The translations under genes and the position numbers were made by a program. DNA of 64,000 bases, from NCBI GenBank assembly GCA_947500585.1, contig CANMSN010000002.1, forward strand, positions 1 to 64,000, written 5' to 3'. This document shows positions 35,730-43,034 of this stretch, piece after piece. Position 1 is the stretch's first letter; every line of letters begins with the position of its first letter. The notes under the pieces are model-generated. The model made no database searches. It saw only the letters and a program-made list of their open reading frames with translations, and was not told where the DNA came from. The stretch comes from an uncultured Flavobacteriaceae bacterium. GTDB lineage: Bacteria; Bacteroidota; Bacteroidia; Flavobacteriales; Flavobacteriaceae.

Positions 35730-37094
35730 TTAGTAATGACATTTACCACATTCTAAACCACCCATTTGAGCAGCTGTCAATTCTTCAACACCATACTTCT
35801 TAGATAATTCTTCATGAATTTTATCATAGTAAGCATTGTCTTTCACATTTACATTTGTCTCTCTATGGCAATTAATACACCAACCCATAGTTAATGGTGC
35901 GTGTTGGTACATAATTTCCATTTCTTCAACTGGACCATGACATGTTTGACACTCTACACCAGCAACAGTTACGTGTTGTGAGTGATTGAAATAAACAAAA
36001 TCTGGCAGGTTGTGAATACGAACCCATTTTACTGGTTGTGTTTCACCTGTGTATTTCTGTTCAGCATCATCCCATCCAACAGCTTTATATAATTTCTTGA
36101 TTTCACCATCATAAAACTCTTTTGAGTATTCTTCTGTAGCAGTTTCTGGAGCCACTTCATAAATTGATTTATGACAGTTCATACATACGTTCAATGAAGG
36201 GATGCCTGAATGTTTACTAACTCTTGCTGAAGAGTGACAATATTTACAATCAATGCCATTATCACCAGCATGAATTCGGTGAGAATAATGAATGGGCTGT
36301 ACAGGCTCGTAACCTTGATCTACACCTATTTGTGATAAGTAACCGTAAACAAAATATGCACTTGACAATAAAAAGAATATCGCCACAACAATCATTAAAA
36401 ATTGATTTTGAACAAATGCTTTCCAAAGTGGTGTTCTTTTTGAATCTTCTGGTAACTCAATATTTTGAGCTGAAGCAAAACGACGTAATGTTTTATTTAC
36501 CAGATATAAACCAGCAGCTAAAAGCATGAATAAAATAGCTAAAGCTCCTAAAATGATTTCATTTGAAATACTGCCTGAATTTCCTCCTTCTAATGAATCA
36601 GTTTCACCCGGAGGTTTAACATAATTAGGACATCCTGGTTTAGGATTAGTAACACAAGGATCTACAGCAGTGTATGCTAAAATATTATCAATATCTTCAT
36701 TTGATAATTGCGGAAATGCAGTCATTGCTGCACCACCATACTCATTATAAATTTTATTCGCGTAGGCGTCACCTGATTTTATAACCCCCGCACTATTTTT
36801 TATCCAAGCATACAACCATTCTCTGTCTAACCCTTCGGACTCTGCTAAACGCGTTTCTACATTACGTAATGCTGGCCCAGTCATTTTCTTATCTAACTTA
36901 TGACAAGCAGCACAATTGGCATTAAATAACGATTTTCCTTTTGCGGGATCTTCTTCTTGAGCAGAAAGTGTAGTTGTAAACGCTAATAAAATAATTAAGC
37001 CGAAACGAAGAATATTTTTGCTTAATATACGGTGAATCACCTGTCTCATATTGTTAGTTAAATTAACTTCTAAACTTTGGTATGATTTTTTCAT
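35730..37094 (-). CDS. actA: Alternative complex III multiheme cytochrome ActA with fused monoheme domain
   Basis: ActA collects electrons from ActB and passes them towards cytochrome c or the oxidase. Six CxxCH heme motifs are present: CAACH in an N-terminal class I cytochrome c domain (about residues 50–150), then CKYCH, CMNCH, CQTCH, CINCH and, at the very end, CGKCH in the pentaheme part. One membrane helix near residues 180–200 and another near 232–252 separate the two modules. The usual ActA is pentaheme, so the extra monoheme domain is a fusion. The start may be 15 codons further in (MRQVIHRIL), which gives a more normal signal peptide; both starts lie downstream of the predicted promoter. 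It is the first gene of the act–oxidase operon. Confidence 0.93.
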   Translation of the reverse strand: MKKSYQSLEVNLTNNMRQVIHRILSKNILRFGLIILLAFTTTLSAQEEDPAKGKSLFNANCAACHKLDKKMTGPALRNVETRLAESEGLDREWLYAWIKNSAGVIKSGDAYANKIYNEYGGAAMTAFPQLSNEDIDNILAYTAVDPCVTNPKPGCPNYVKPPGETDSLEGGNSGSISNEIILGALAILFMLLAAGLYLVNKTLRRFASAQNIELPEDSKRTPLWKAFVQNQFLMIVVAIFFLLSSAYFVYGYLSQIGVDQGYEPVQPIHYSHRIHAGDNGIDCKYCHSSARVSKHSGIPSLNVCMNCHKSIYEVAPETATEEYSKEFYDGEIKKLYKAVGWDDAEQKYTGETQPVKWVRIHNLPDFVYFNHSQHVTVAGVECQTCHGPVEEMEIMYQHAPLTMGWCINCHRETNVNVKDNAYYDKIHEELSKKYGVEELTAAQMGGLECGKCHY

Positions 37095-37132
37095 ATAATA
37101 ATTGAAAAAAATACAGTTAAAAAAATCTCTCG

Positions 37133-37163
37133 CAAAAGTAATACTTAAAGTCGATTTTAGAAA
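37133..37163 (-). promoter_or_regulatory. Promoter of the act–oxidase operon
   Basis: On the minus strand TTTC, exactly 19 nt, then TACTTTTG matches the Bacteroidota promoter form with one mismatch. It lies 38 nt from the annotated actA start and would drive all eight respiratory genes. Confidence 0.65.
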
Positions 37164-37238
37164 TGTTACAGAAGTGTTAATTGATAATTTAGAGGGATTC
37201 TAAATAATAAAAAGAGCCACAATTTAGTTAATAACGTA

Positions 37239-37246
37239 TACATTTG
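37239..37246 (+). promoter_or_regulatory. -7 box of the SPOR-domain gene
   Basis: TACATTTG matches TAnnTTTG and lies 16 nt before the start codon. No clear -33 TTTG at 19–20 nt is seen. Confidence 0.5.
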
Positions 37247-37262
37247 TATAAATATATTAAAA

Positions 37263-37655
37263 ATGAATAAATTGAGTTTGAAAATAAGCACTTTAGGTAT
37301 TTTAAGTTTTATATTATCTACAACTTATGGTTTTTCGCAAGAAGGAAAAGTTACAGTAAATCAGGATGAAAAAATTGTTAATTTATTGAATCTTAAAAAA
37401 GAGATGAATAAAAGTGATACGAATTCTGATCTTTATATCATTCAAATTTACAACGGTAATGTTCGTTCTGGGGCTTACAGTGCTCAAAAAGAATTTTTAG
37501 AATCATTTTCAGAATGGCCTACTAAAGTACTTTTTGAAAATCCAGAATTTAAAACTTGGGTTGGTGCTTTTAGAACGCGATTGGAAGCTGATAGAGCTTT
37601 AAAAAGAATTAAAAGCAAATTTCCAAACGCTTTTTCTTTAAAACCTAAAAAATAG
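37263..37655 (+). CDS. SPOR-domain periplasmic protein
   Basis: The 130-residue protein has a signal peptide (residues 1–25, ending TTYGFSQE) and a SPOR-type domain at about 56–128: YIIQIYNGNVRSGAYSAQKEF, then FKTWVGAFRTRLEADRALKRI. SPOR domains bind denuded peptidoglycan, often at the division septum. Short single-domain flavobacterial versions have no assigned role. It is the only plus-strand gene in the first 42 kb, transcribed divergently from actA and convergently with infB, with which it shares a bidirectional terminator. Confidence 0.85.
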   Translation: MNKLSLKISTLGILSFILSTTYGFSQEGKVTVNQDEKIVNLLNLKKEMNKSDTNSDLYIIQIYNGNVRSGAYSAQKEFLESFSEWPTKVLFENPEFKTWVGAFRTRLEADRALKRIKSKFPNAFSLKPKK

Positions 37656-37682
37656 AAAGTTAATTATTTAAAAATACATCAT

Positions 37683-37734
37683 AAAAAAAGCGACCTACTT
37701 CGACTACGCTCAGTAACAAAAGGTCGCTTTTTTT
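37683..37734. terminator. Bidirectional terminator carrying a dispersed repeat in its loop
   Basis: AAAAAAAGCGACCT (37683–37696) pairs perfectly over 14 bp with AGGTCGCTTTTTTT (37721–37734). The A and T runs make it a terminator for both the SPOR gene (+) and infB (-). The 24-nt loop consists almost entirely of the CTTCGACTACGCTCAG repeat. Confidence 0.85.
37698..37717. repeat. Dispersed small repeat, copy 3 (inside the terminator loop)
   Basis: CTTCGACTACGCTCAGTAAC fills the loop of the terminator hairpin between the SPOR gene and infB. The core matches the polA copy exactly. Confidence 0.8.
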
Positions 37735-37749
37735 ATATAATAAACTGAG

Positions 37750-40500
37750 TTATTTTAATTTCTTCTTTACCTCAACTTCATGGAAGGCTTCAATGATATC
37801 ACCTTCTTTAATGTCGTTATAATTTTTAATTTGCATACCGCAATCGTAACCCTTAGTTACTTCTTTAACATCATCTTTAAATCGTTTTAACGATGCTAAT
37901 TCTCCAGTAAATACAACTACACCATCACGAATTAATCGAATACCTGAATTTCTAAGTATTTTACCATTGGTTACCATACAACCTGCAATACTTCCTATTT
38001 TAGTTACTTTAAATATTTCTCTAATTTCGGCTGTACCCGTGATCTCTTCTTTCAGCTCTGGAGATAACATACCTTCCATTGCATCTTTAAGATCATTTAT
38101 AGCATCGTAAATAATAGAATATGATCTAATATCAATTTCTTCTTTATCTGCAATCATTCTTGCGTTACCAACTGGTCTTACATTAAACCCGATAATAATA
38201 GCATCAGAAGCCGAAGCTAATAAAACATCACTTTCTGTAATGGCTCCAACACCTTTATGTAAAATATTAACTTGAATTTCTTCAGTAGATAATTTTTGGA
38301 AAGAATCTGTTAATGCTTCAACAGAACCATCAACATCACCTTTAAGAATAATATTCAACTCTTGGAAATCTCCAAGCGCTATACGACGTCCAATTTCATC
38401 AAGCGTTATGTGACGCTGTGTTCTAACAGATTGTTCACGTTGTAACTGAGCACGTTTAGAAGCTATTTGTTTTGCTTCACGTTCATCGGCAAATACATTA
38501 AATTTATCTCCCGCCTGTGGTGCACCATCTAAACCTAGAATAGAAACTGGAATAGAAGGTCCTGCTTCTGCAACATCTTTTCCACGTTCATCGTGCATCG
38601 CTTTTACTTTACCACTGTGTTGACCAGCTAAAACATAATCACCAACTTTTAAAGTTCCTGCTTGCACTAAAATTGTTGACACATAACCACGGCCTTTATC
38701 TAAAAAGGCTTCTACTACCGTACCAACTGCAGGTTTATTTGGGTTAGCTTTAAGCTCTAATAATTCAGCTTCAAGCAGTACTTTTTCTAATAATTCTTTA
38801 ACACCAGTTCCTACTTTAGCTGAAATATCATGAGATTGAATTTTACCACCCCAATCTTCAACTAAAAGGTTCATTTGAGCTAATCCATCTTTAATCTTTT
38901 CAGGATTGGCATCTGGTTTATCTATCTTATTAATTGCGAAAACAATAGGAACTCCTGCTGCTTGTGCATGCGAAATGGCTTCTTTTGTTTGTGGCATAAT
39001 ATCATCGTCAGCCGCAGCAACAATAATAGCAATATCTGTAACTTGAGCACCACGAGCACGCATAGCTGTAAAGGCTTCGTGACCTGGAGTATCTAGAAAA
39101 GCAATTTTTTGACCGCCTTCTAGTTCTACGCCATAAGCACCAATATGCTGTGTAATTCCACCTGACTCTCCTGCAATTACATTTTCTTGACGAATGTAAT
39201 CCAGAAGCGATGTTTTACCATGATCTACGTGTCCCATAACCGTTACAATAGGTGCACGAGGTTTTAAATCGTCTGGTTTATCTTTAACTTCTTCAATAGA
39301 TTCCTCTATATCGGCAGTTATAAATTCAACTTGATAGCCAAATTCTTCAGCAACAATAGAAAGTGTTTCAGCATCTAAACGCTGATTCATAGTTACCATC
39401 ATACCAAGCGACATACATGCCGATATAATTTCAGTAACCCCAACATCCATCATGGTTGCAACTTCACTTGCAGTTACAAATTCTGTAACTTTAAGAATTT
39501 TGCTTTCTGCTGCTTCTATTTGCTCATCAATCTCAGATTGTTCTCTGTGTTGATCTCTTTTATCTCTTCTGTATTTTGCGCCTTTACCTTTATTAGATTT
39601 ACCTTGAAGTTTTTCAAGTGTTTCTCGCACTTGTTTTTTTACATCTTCTTCACTTGGTTCTTCTTTAACAACGTTACGACGTCCTTGTCCTGGCTTACCT
39701 TTAAAACGGTCGTTTCCACCTGCACGGTTTCCACCACCTGCTCTACCTTGTCCACTTCCAGGTGATTGTGGACCACCTGCTTTACTTATACGACGGCGTT
39801 TCTTTTTGTTAGCATCCCCTGCTGCTTTAGCCTCTGGCTTTTTCTCCTCTTTTTTCTTCTTTGGTTTATTAAATTGAGATAAATCAATTTTATCGCCAGA
39901 AATTTTTGGTCCAGATAGCTTTTTATACTGCGTTGTTACTTTTTCATCTGGAATTACCACCTCGCCATCAATAATAACTGGACTAGGGTTTTCAACATCT
40001 TCAGTCTTAACTTCTGCTTTTTCCTTTTTAGTCGGCTCTTTTTCCTTTACAGGATCTGCTTTTTTAGCTTCAACTGGAGCTTCTTCTTTTACAACTTCTT
40101 CCTTTACGGCAGCTGGTTTATCTACAGGCTTTTTAGGATCCAAATCAATCTTACCTACTTTCTTTGGCCCTGAAAGTGTTTTTGAAGCTTTAAGAACTTC
40201 TTGTTGTTGCGCTTTTTCTCTGGCTTCTTGTGCTTTTTGCTTCGCTTCTAATTCTTGTTCACGTTTTAAACGTAACACTTCCTTTTCCTTTAGCTTCGCT
40301 TCGCTTACTTCTTGAGACTTAACTTTTTTATTAGCATCTGTTTCAAATTCATCTGAAAGAATCTGGTAGGTTTCTTCAGAAATTTTCGTAGTTGGACGCT
40401 TCTCTATATTCACGCCTTTAGAATCTAGAAATTCTACGGCACGATCTAGAGAGATGTTAAGCTCGCGTAATACTTTATTTAATCTAATTGTTTCAGCCAT
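37750..40500 (-). CDS. infB: Translation initiation factor IF-2
   Basis: IF-2 is the GTPase that brings initiator tRNA to the ribosome. The 916-residue protein has an IF2_N segment (residues about 1–55), then a long lysine/glutamate-rich spacer (about 55–330) with a Gly/Arg/Asn-rich patch, typical of Bacteroidota. The G domain starts at about residue 420 with GHVDHGKT, then DTPGHEAF and NKIDKP. Domains II–IV end in [22 protein letters not shown]. It is the third gene of rimP–nusA–infB, 29 nt below nusA, and ends at a bidirectional terminator. Confidence 0.98.
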   Translation of the reverse strand: MAETIRLNKVLRELNISLDRAVEFLDSKGVNIEKRPTTKISEETYQILSDEFETDANKKVKSQEVSEAKLKEKEVLRLKREQELEAKQKAQEAREKAQQQEVLKASKTLSGPKKVGKIDLDPKKPVDKPAAVKEEVVKEEAPVEAKKADPVKEKEPTKKEKAEVKTEDVENPSPVIIDGEVVIPDEKVTTQYKKLSGPKISGDKIDLSQFNKPKKKKEEKKPEAKAAGDANKKKRRRISKAGGPQSPGSGQGRAGGGNRAGGNDRFKGKPGQGRRNVVKEEPSEEDVKKQVRETLEKLQGKSNKGKGAKYRRDKRDQHREQSEIDEQIEAAESKILKVTEFVTASEVATMMDVGVTEIISACMSLGMMVTMNQRLDAETLSIVAEEFGYQVEFITADIEESIEEVKDKPDDLKPRAPIVTVMGHVDHGKTSLLDYIRQENVIAGESGGITQHIGAYGVELEGGQKIAFLDTPGHEAFTAMRARGAQVTDIAIIVAAADDDIMPQTKEAISHAQAAGVPIVFAINKIDKPDANPEKIKDGLAQMNLLVEDWGGKIQSHDISAKVGTGVKELLEKVLLEAELLELKANPNKPAVGTVVEAFLDKGRGYVSTILVQAGTLKVGDYVLAGQHSGKVKAMHDERGKDVAEAGPSIPVSILGLDGAPQAGDKFNVFADEREAKQIASKRAQLQREQSVRTQRHITLDEIGRRIALGDFQELNIILKGDVDGSVEALTDSFQKLSTEEIQVNILHKGVGAITESDVLLASASDAIIIGFNVRPVGNARMIADKEEIDIRSYSIIYDAINDLKDAMEGMLSPELKEEITGTAEIREIFKVTKIGSIAGCMVTNGKILRNSGIRLIRDGVVVFTGELASLKRFKDDVKEVTKGYDCGMQIKNYNDIKEGDIIEAFHEVEVKKKLK

Positions 40501-40529
40501 AAATCGCCTTTAAAATACCCAAATATATG

Positions 40530-41762
40530 TTATTCTTCAAATTCTTCCTTCAGAATTCTAATAACGTCATTAATTGTTTCTTCTTCTAAGTCTGTTCTTT
40601 TTACTAAATCTTCAACTTCTTGCTCTAATATACTTTTAGCAGTATCTAATCCAGCTTTACTAAATTCTTCAATAATCCACCCTTCTATTTCATCGGTGAA
40701 TTCTCTTAATTCTACATCTTCCTCAGCTCCTTCTCTAAACACATCTATCTCATAACCAGTTAATTGACCAGCTAAACGAATGTTATGACCACCTCTACCA
40801 ATGGCTTTACTTACTTCTTCTGGTTTTAAAATAACCTCAGCACGTTTTGTTTCTTCATCAAGTTTAATTGAAGTTACTCTTGCCGGACTTAAAGCACGTG
40901 TAACATACAACTGTAAATTGTTTGTGTAATTAATTACATCTATGTTTTCATTACCCAATTCGCGAACAATACCGTGAATTCTAGAACCTTTCATACCTAC
41001 ACAAGCACCAACAGGATCTATTCTATCATCATAAGAATCTACAGCTACTTTTGCTTTTTCACCTGGTATTCTTACTACATTTTTAATAGTTATTAAACCG
41101 TCAAAAACTTCTGGTATTTCTTGTTCAAATAGTTTCTCTAAGAAAACTGGAGAACTTCTAGACATAATAATTGTAGGTTTTGCACCTTTAAGCTCAACAC
41201 TATCAATTACACCTCTAACATTATCTCCTTTTCTAAAGAAGTCTGATGGTATCTGTCTATCTTTTGGTAATACAATTTCATTACCTTCATCGTCTAATAA
41301 AATTACTGCTCTATGACGTATGTGATGTACTTCTGCAGTATAAATTTCGCCAATTAAATCTTTAAATTGCTTATAGATAATGGTGTTATCGTGTTCATGA
41401 ATTTTAGAGATTAAGTTTTGGCGTAATGCTAAAATGGCACGTCTTCCTAAATCTATAAGCTTTACTTCTTCTGATACATCTTCACCAACTTCAAAATCTG
41501 GTTCTATTTTTCGAGCTTCAGATAAAGAAATTTCTTGATTTGGTTCCTCTACTTCACCATCGGCAACTACTATTCTATTTCTCCATATTTCTAAATCCCC
41601 TTTATCAGGATTTACAATAATATCAAAATTATCATCATCACCATATTTCTTTTTTAAGGCGCTTCTAAACACATCTTCTAAAATGGCCATTAACGTTACT
41701 CTGTCAATTAGCTTATCGTCTTTGAATTCTGAAAAAGATTCAATTAACGCGATATTTTCCAT
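40530..41762 (-). CDS. nusA: Transcription termination/antitermination factor NusA
   Basis: NusA binds RNA polymerase and modulates pausing, termination and antitermination. The 410-residue form has the N-terminal polymerase-binding domain (about residues 1–125), an S1 domain (about 130–200) and two KH domains (about 230–345, with GACVGMKGSRIHGIVRELGN and AIGRGGHNIRLAGQLTG). It lacks the two acidic repeats found at the C-terminus of E. coli NusA. The gene lies 12 nt after rimP and 29 nt before infB. A terminator-like hairpin in the operon leader would be a natural target for NusA feedback. Confidence 0.97.
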   Translation of the reverse strand: MENIALIESFSEFKDDKLIDRVTLMAILEDVFRSALKKKYGDDDNFDIIVNPDKGDLEIWRNRIVVADGEVEEPNQEISLSEARKIEPDFEVGEDVSEEVKLIDLGRRAILALRQNLISKIHEHDNTIIYKQFKDLIGEIYTAEVHHIRHRAVILLDDEGNEIVLPKDRQIPSDFFRKGDNVRGVIDSVELKGAKPTIIMSRSSPVFLEKLFEQEIPEVFDGLITIKNVVRIPGEKAKVAVDSYDDRIDPVGACVGMKGSRIHGIVRELGNENIDVINYTNNLQLYVTRALSPARVTSIKLDEETKRAEVILKPEEVSKAIGRGGHNIRLAGQLTGYEIDVFREGAEEDVELREFTDEIEGWIIEEFSKAGLDTAKSILEQEVEDLVKRTDLEEETINDVIRILKEEFEE

Positions 41763-41774
41763 AACTCTTTTGAA

Positions 41775-42236
41775 TTAAAATTTAATCATAACTTTTGCTT
41801 CTACAATATTTTCATAAGCGATATTCGCTTGTTTTTTCACAGTTACTTTACCTTTACCAACGGGCTTGGGCTCTCTAACTTTCCACTCTAATTTAATATA
41901 ATCTTCCGTTGCTTCAGTAAGTGTTCCTTCAATATGTTCTGAAGTTGTTTTTACATCTAGCAACCTACTTACATTCTTTTTGTACTGCCTTTTATTTACT
42001 AACGGTTCTGTTGCTCCGCAAGACATTACTTCTAAAGAAAAATCTTGTTCTTCTCTATCTAAATTGTGTTCAATGGCTCTACTAATAAACATACAATCTT
42101 CAACCAGAACACCATTGTCGCCATCAATAACTACCTTTATCTGGTTATCACCTTGAATTGAAAAATCTATTAGAAATAAATCTGAACGCTCAACTAGTGC
42201 AGTTTCAAGTAAATCTTTAACGGTAGTTTTAAACAT
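41775..42236 (-). CDS. rimP: Ribosome maturation factor RimP
   Basis: RimP assists 30S subunit maturation. The 153-residue protein has the expected two-domain length. It shows DNGVLVEDCMFISRAIEHNLD (the conserved D-C-x-x-x-S-R block, residues about 39–59) and the SCGATEPL segment corresponding to the family's SSPGLDRPL, here without the usual LDR. The C-terminal SH3-like domain has GTLTEATEDYIKLEW. It heads the rimP–nusA–infB operon. Its leader contains a hairpin with a U-tail ending only 10 nt before the start codon, downstream of a good promoter, so expression may be controlled by attenuation. Confidence 0.93.
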   Translation of the reverse strand: MFKTTVKDLLETALVERSDLFLIDFSIQGDNQIKVVIDGDNGVLVEDCMFISRAIEHNLDREEQDFSLEVMSCGATEPLVNKRQYKKNVSRLLDVKTTSEHIEGTLTEATEDYIKLEWKVREPKPVGKGKVTVKKQANIAYENIVEAKVMIKF

Positions 42237-42246
42237 TTTTTAGTAT

Positions 42247-42272
42247 AAAAAGAGGGGACTTTTTGTCCCCTC
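42247..42272 (-). terminator. Terminator-like hairpin in the rimP–nusA–infB leader (candidate attenuator)
   Basis: On the minus strand GAGGGGAC-AAAAA-GTCCCCTC forms a perfect 8-bp GC-rich hairpin followed by five U, the standard intrinsic terminator form. It lies after the predicted promoter (42300–42329) and ends 10 nt before the rimP start codon, so it terminates nothing upstream except its own leader. Confidence 0.7.
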
Positions 42273-42299
42273 ATTTTCTTAATTCGCCTTTCAACGGTG

Positions 42300-42329
42300 C
42301 AAATATATGATATTTTATTGATTTATAAA
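42300..42329 (-). promoter_or_regulatory. Promoter of rimP–nusA–infB
   Basis: On the minus strand TTTA, 18 nt, TATATTTG fits the Bacteroidota promoter form with one mismatch in the -33 box. The start point would be about 55 nt before rimP, upstream of the leader hairpin. Confidence 0.6.
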
Positions 42330-42371
42330 GTAATATTTCATAAATTTAGATACACCATCGCTAGACTAATT

Positions 42372-42473
42372 ATGAAAATAATTCTCGTTCCTACTGATTT
42401 TTCAGTGCACGCTGAAAACGCATTAAAAGTTGCAGTACAATTAGCAAAAAAATATAATAGTGAAATTCTCTAA
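42372..42473 (+). pseudogene. Truncated universal stress protein (UspA family) remnant
   Basis: An in-frame ATG gives 33 codons beginning MKIILVPTDFSVHAENALKV and ending in a stop. This matches the first strand and helix of a UspA domain (VPTDFS…A-x-x-A-x-x-L-A), which is normally about 140 or 280 residues long. The rest of the gene is missing; the next bases open a different frame. It is probably a deletion scar and not a functional small protein. Confidence 0.7.
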
Positions 42474-42558
42474 ATATTTTGATTTTTCTAAATCTATTGC
42501 TGATTTAATTGGTGTGAGTAATAGTGGCTGTATTAGTTATAGACTTAGTAATCCATAA
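42460..42558 (+). pseudogene. Possible 3' remnant of a second gene fused behind the UspA fragment
   Basis: In the next frame a stretch reads …FSKYFDFSKSIADLIGVSNS… and stops at 42558. It has a protein-like composition but no recognised family and no start of its own. One reading is the tail of another deleted gene joined to the uspA start; chance is also possible. Confidence 0.25.
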
Positions 42559-42601
42559 CAAACGACCAGTCATTACATTCAAAATTTGAATTATAAAAAA
42601 G

Positions 42602-42633
42602 AAAAAATCCTGACTATTTTCATAATCAGGATT
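42602..42633 (-). terminator. Terminator copy 1 (orphan, behind the tRNA 3' fragment)
   Basis: AATCCTGA/TCAGGATT (8 bp, 12-nt loop) plus a U-run on the minus strand. It is a diverged copy of the tRNA-Gln terminator with compensatory changes on both sides of the stem. Confidence 0.75.
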
Positions 42634-42640
42634 TCAATTT

Positions 42641-42659
42641 ATGTTGGCCCACTAGGGCT
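42641..42659 (-). repeat. Duplicated 3' end of tRNA-Gln
   Basis: ATGTTGGCCCACTAGGGCT is identical to 42753–42771, i.e. the last 15 nt of the tRNA-Gln gene plus 4 nt beyond it. The rest of the tRNA is absent and replaced by the CTTCGACTGCGCTCAG repeat. It is a remnant of a second tRNA copy. Confidence 0.75.
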
Positions 42660-42661
42660 TA

Positions 42662-42677
42662 CTTCGACTGCGCTCAG
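42662..42677. repeat. Dispersed small repeat, copy 4
   Basis: CTTCGACTGCGCTCAG lies exactly where the tRNA-Gln fragment breaks off (two bases beyond it). Confidence 0.75.
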
Positions 42678-42713
42678 TATAAACTTCTCGCCTTTAATTA
42701 CTTTGTATTCAAT

Positions 42714-42745
42714 AAAAAACCCTAACTATTTTCATAATTAGGGTT
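42714..42745 (-). terminator. Terminator of tRNA-Gln
   Basis: AACCCTAA/TTAGGGTT (8 bp, 12-nt loop) with six U on the minus strand, 11 nt beyond the tRNA 3' end. Confidence 0.85.
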
Positions 42746-42756
42746 AAAATCAATGT

Positions 42757-42828
42757 TGGCCCACTAGGGCTCGAACCTAGACTCTTTGGTACCAAAAACC
42801 AACGTGTTGCCAGTTACACCATGGGCCA
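42757..42828 (-). tRNA. tRNA-Gln (anticodon UUG)
   Basis: The 72-nt gene folds into a normal cloverleaf. The acceptor is TGGCCCA/TGGGCCA. The anticodon stem is TTGGT/ACCAA with loop TTTTGGT, giving anticodon TTG. The T-arm contains GGTTCGAGCC. CCA is not encoded. A promoter lies upstream and a terminator downstream on the same strand, so it is transcribed alone. It lies between the rimP operon and the DUF2723 gene. Confidence 0.95.
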
Positions 42829-42845
42829 ATGTGTAATTGAGGGTG

Positions 42846-42876
42846 CAAATTTAGTACAAAGTTTTATTTGTACAAG
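42846..42876 (-). promoter_or_regulatory. Promoter of tRNA-Gln
   Basis: On the minus strand CTTG, 19 nt, TAAATTTG: a perfect -7 box and a one-mismatch -33 box, about 18 nt before the tRNA 5' end. Confidence 0.6.
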
Positions 42877-42881
42877 CATTT

Positions 42882-42913
42882 TTTGAAAAATAATTACTAA
42901 TACTTTACGTTTG
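42882..42913 (+). promoter_or_regulatory. Promoter of the DUF2723–deacetylase operon
   Basis: TTTG, 20 nt, TACGTTTG is a full consensus match. The transcript would have an untranslated leader of about 115 nt. The leader contains a 14-codon open frame at 42928–42972 (MQQLLELIVYVKTN) of unknown meaning. Confidence 0.65.
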
Positions 42914-43034
42914 CTTAAAAATACCATATGCAACAGCTACTAGAATTAATTGTTTATGTTAAGACTAACTAAATACTTACCTGTCATTTCATATTTATTA
43001 TTAAATTCGCCAAAGCAAATAAACCAAAATATAC

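Noticed and set aside
42641-42771. tRNA-Gln 3' duplication as attachment sites of an integrative element
   Set aside because: Only about 90 bp separate the two copies, and there is no integrase or cargo. The shared terminator with compensatory changes fits a decayed tandem copy better.
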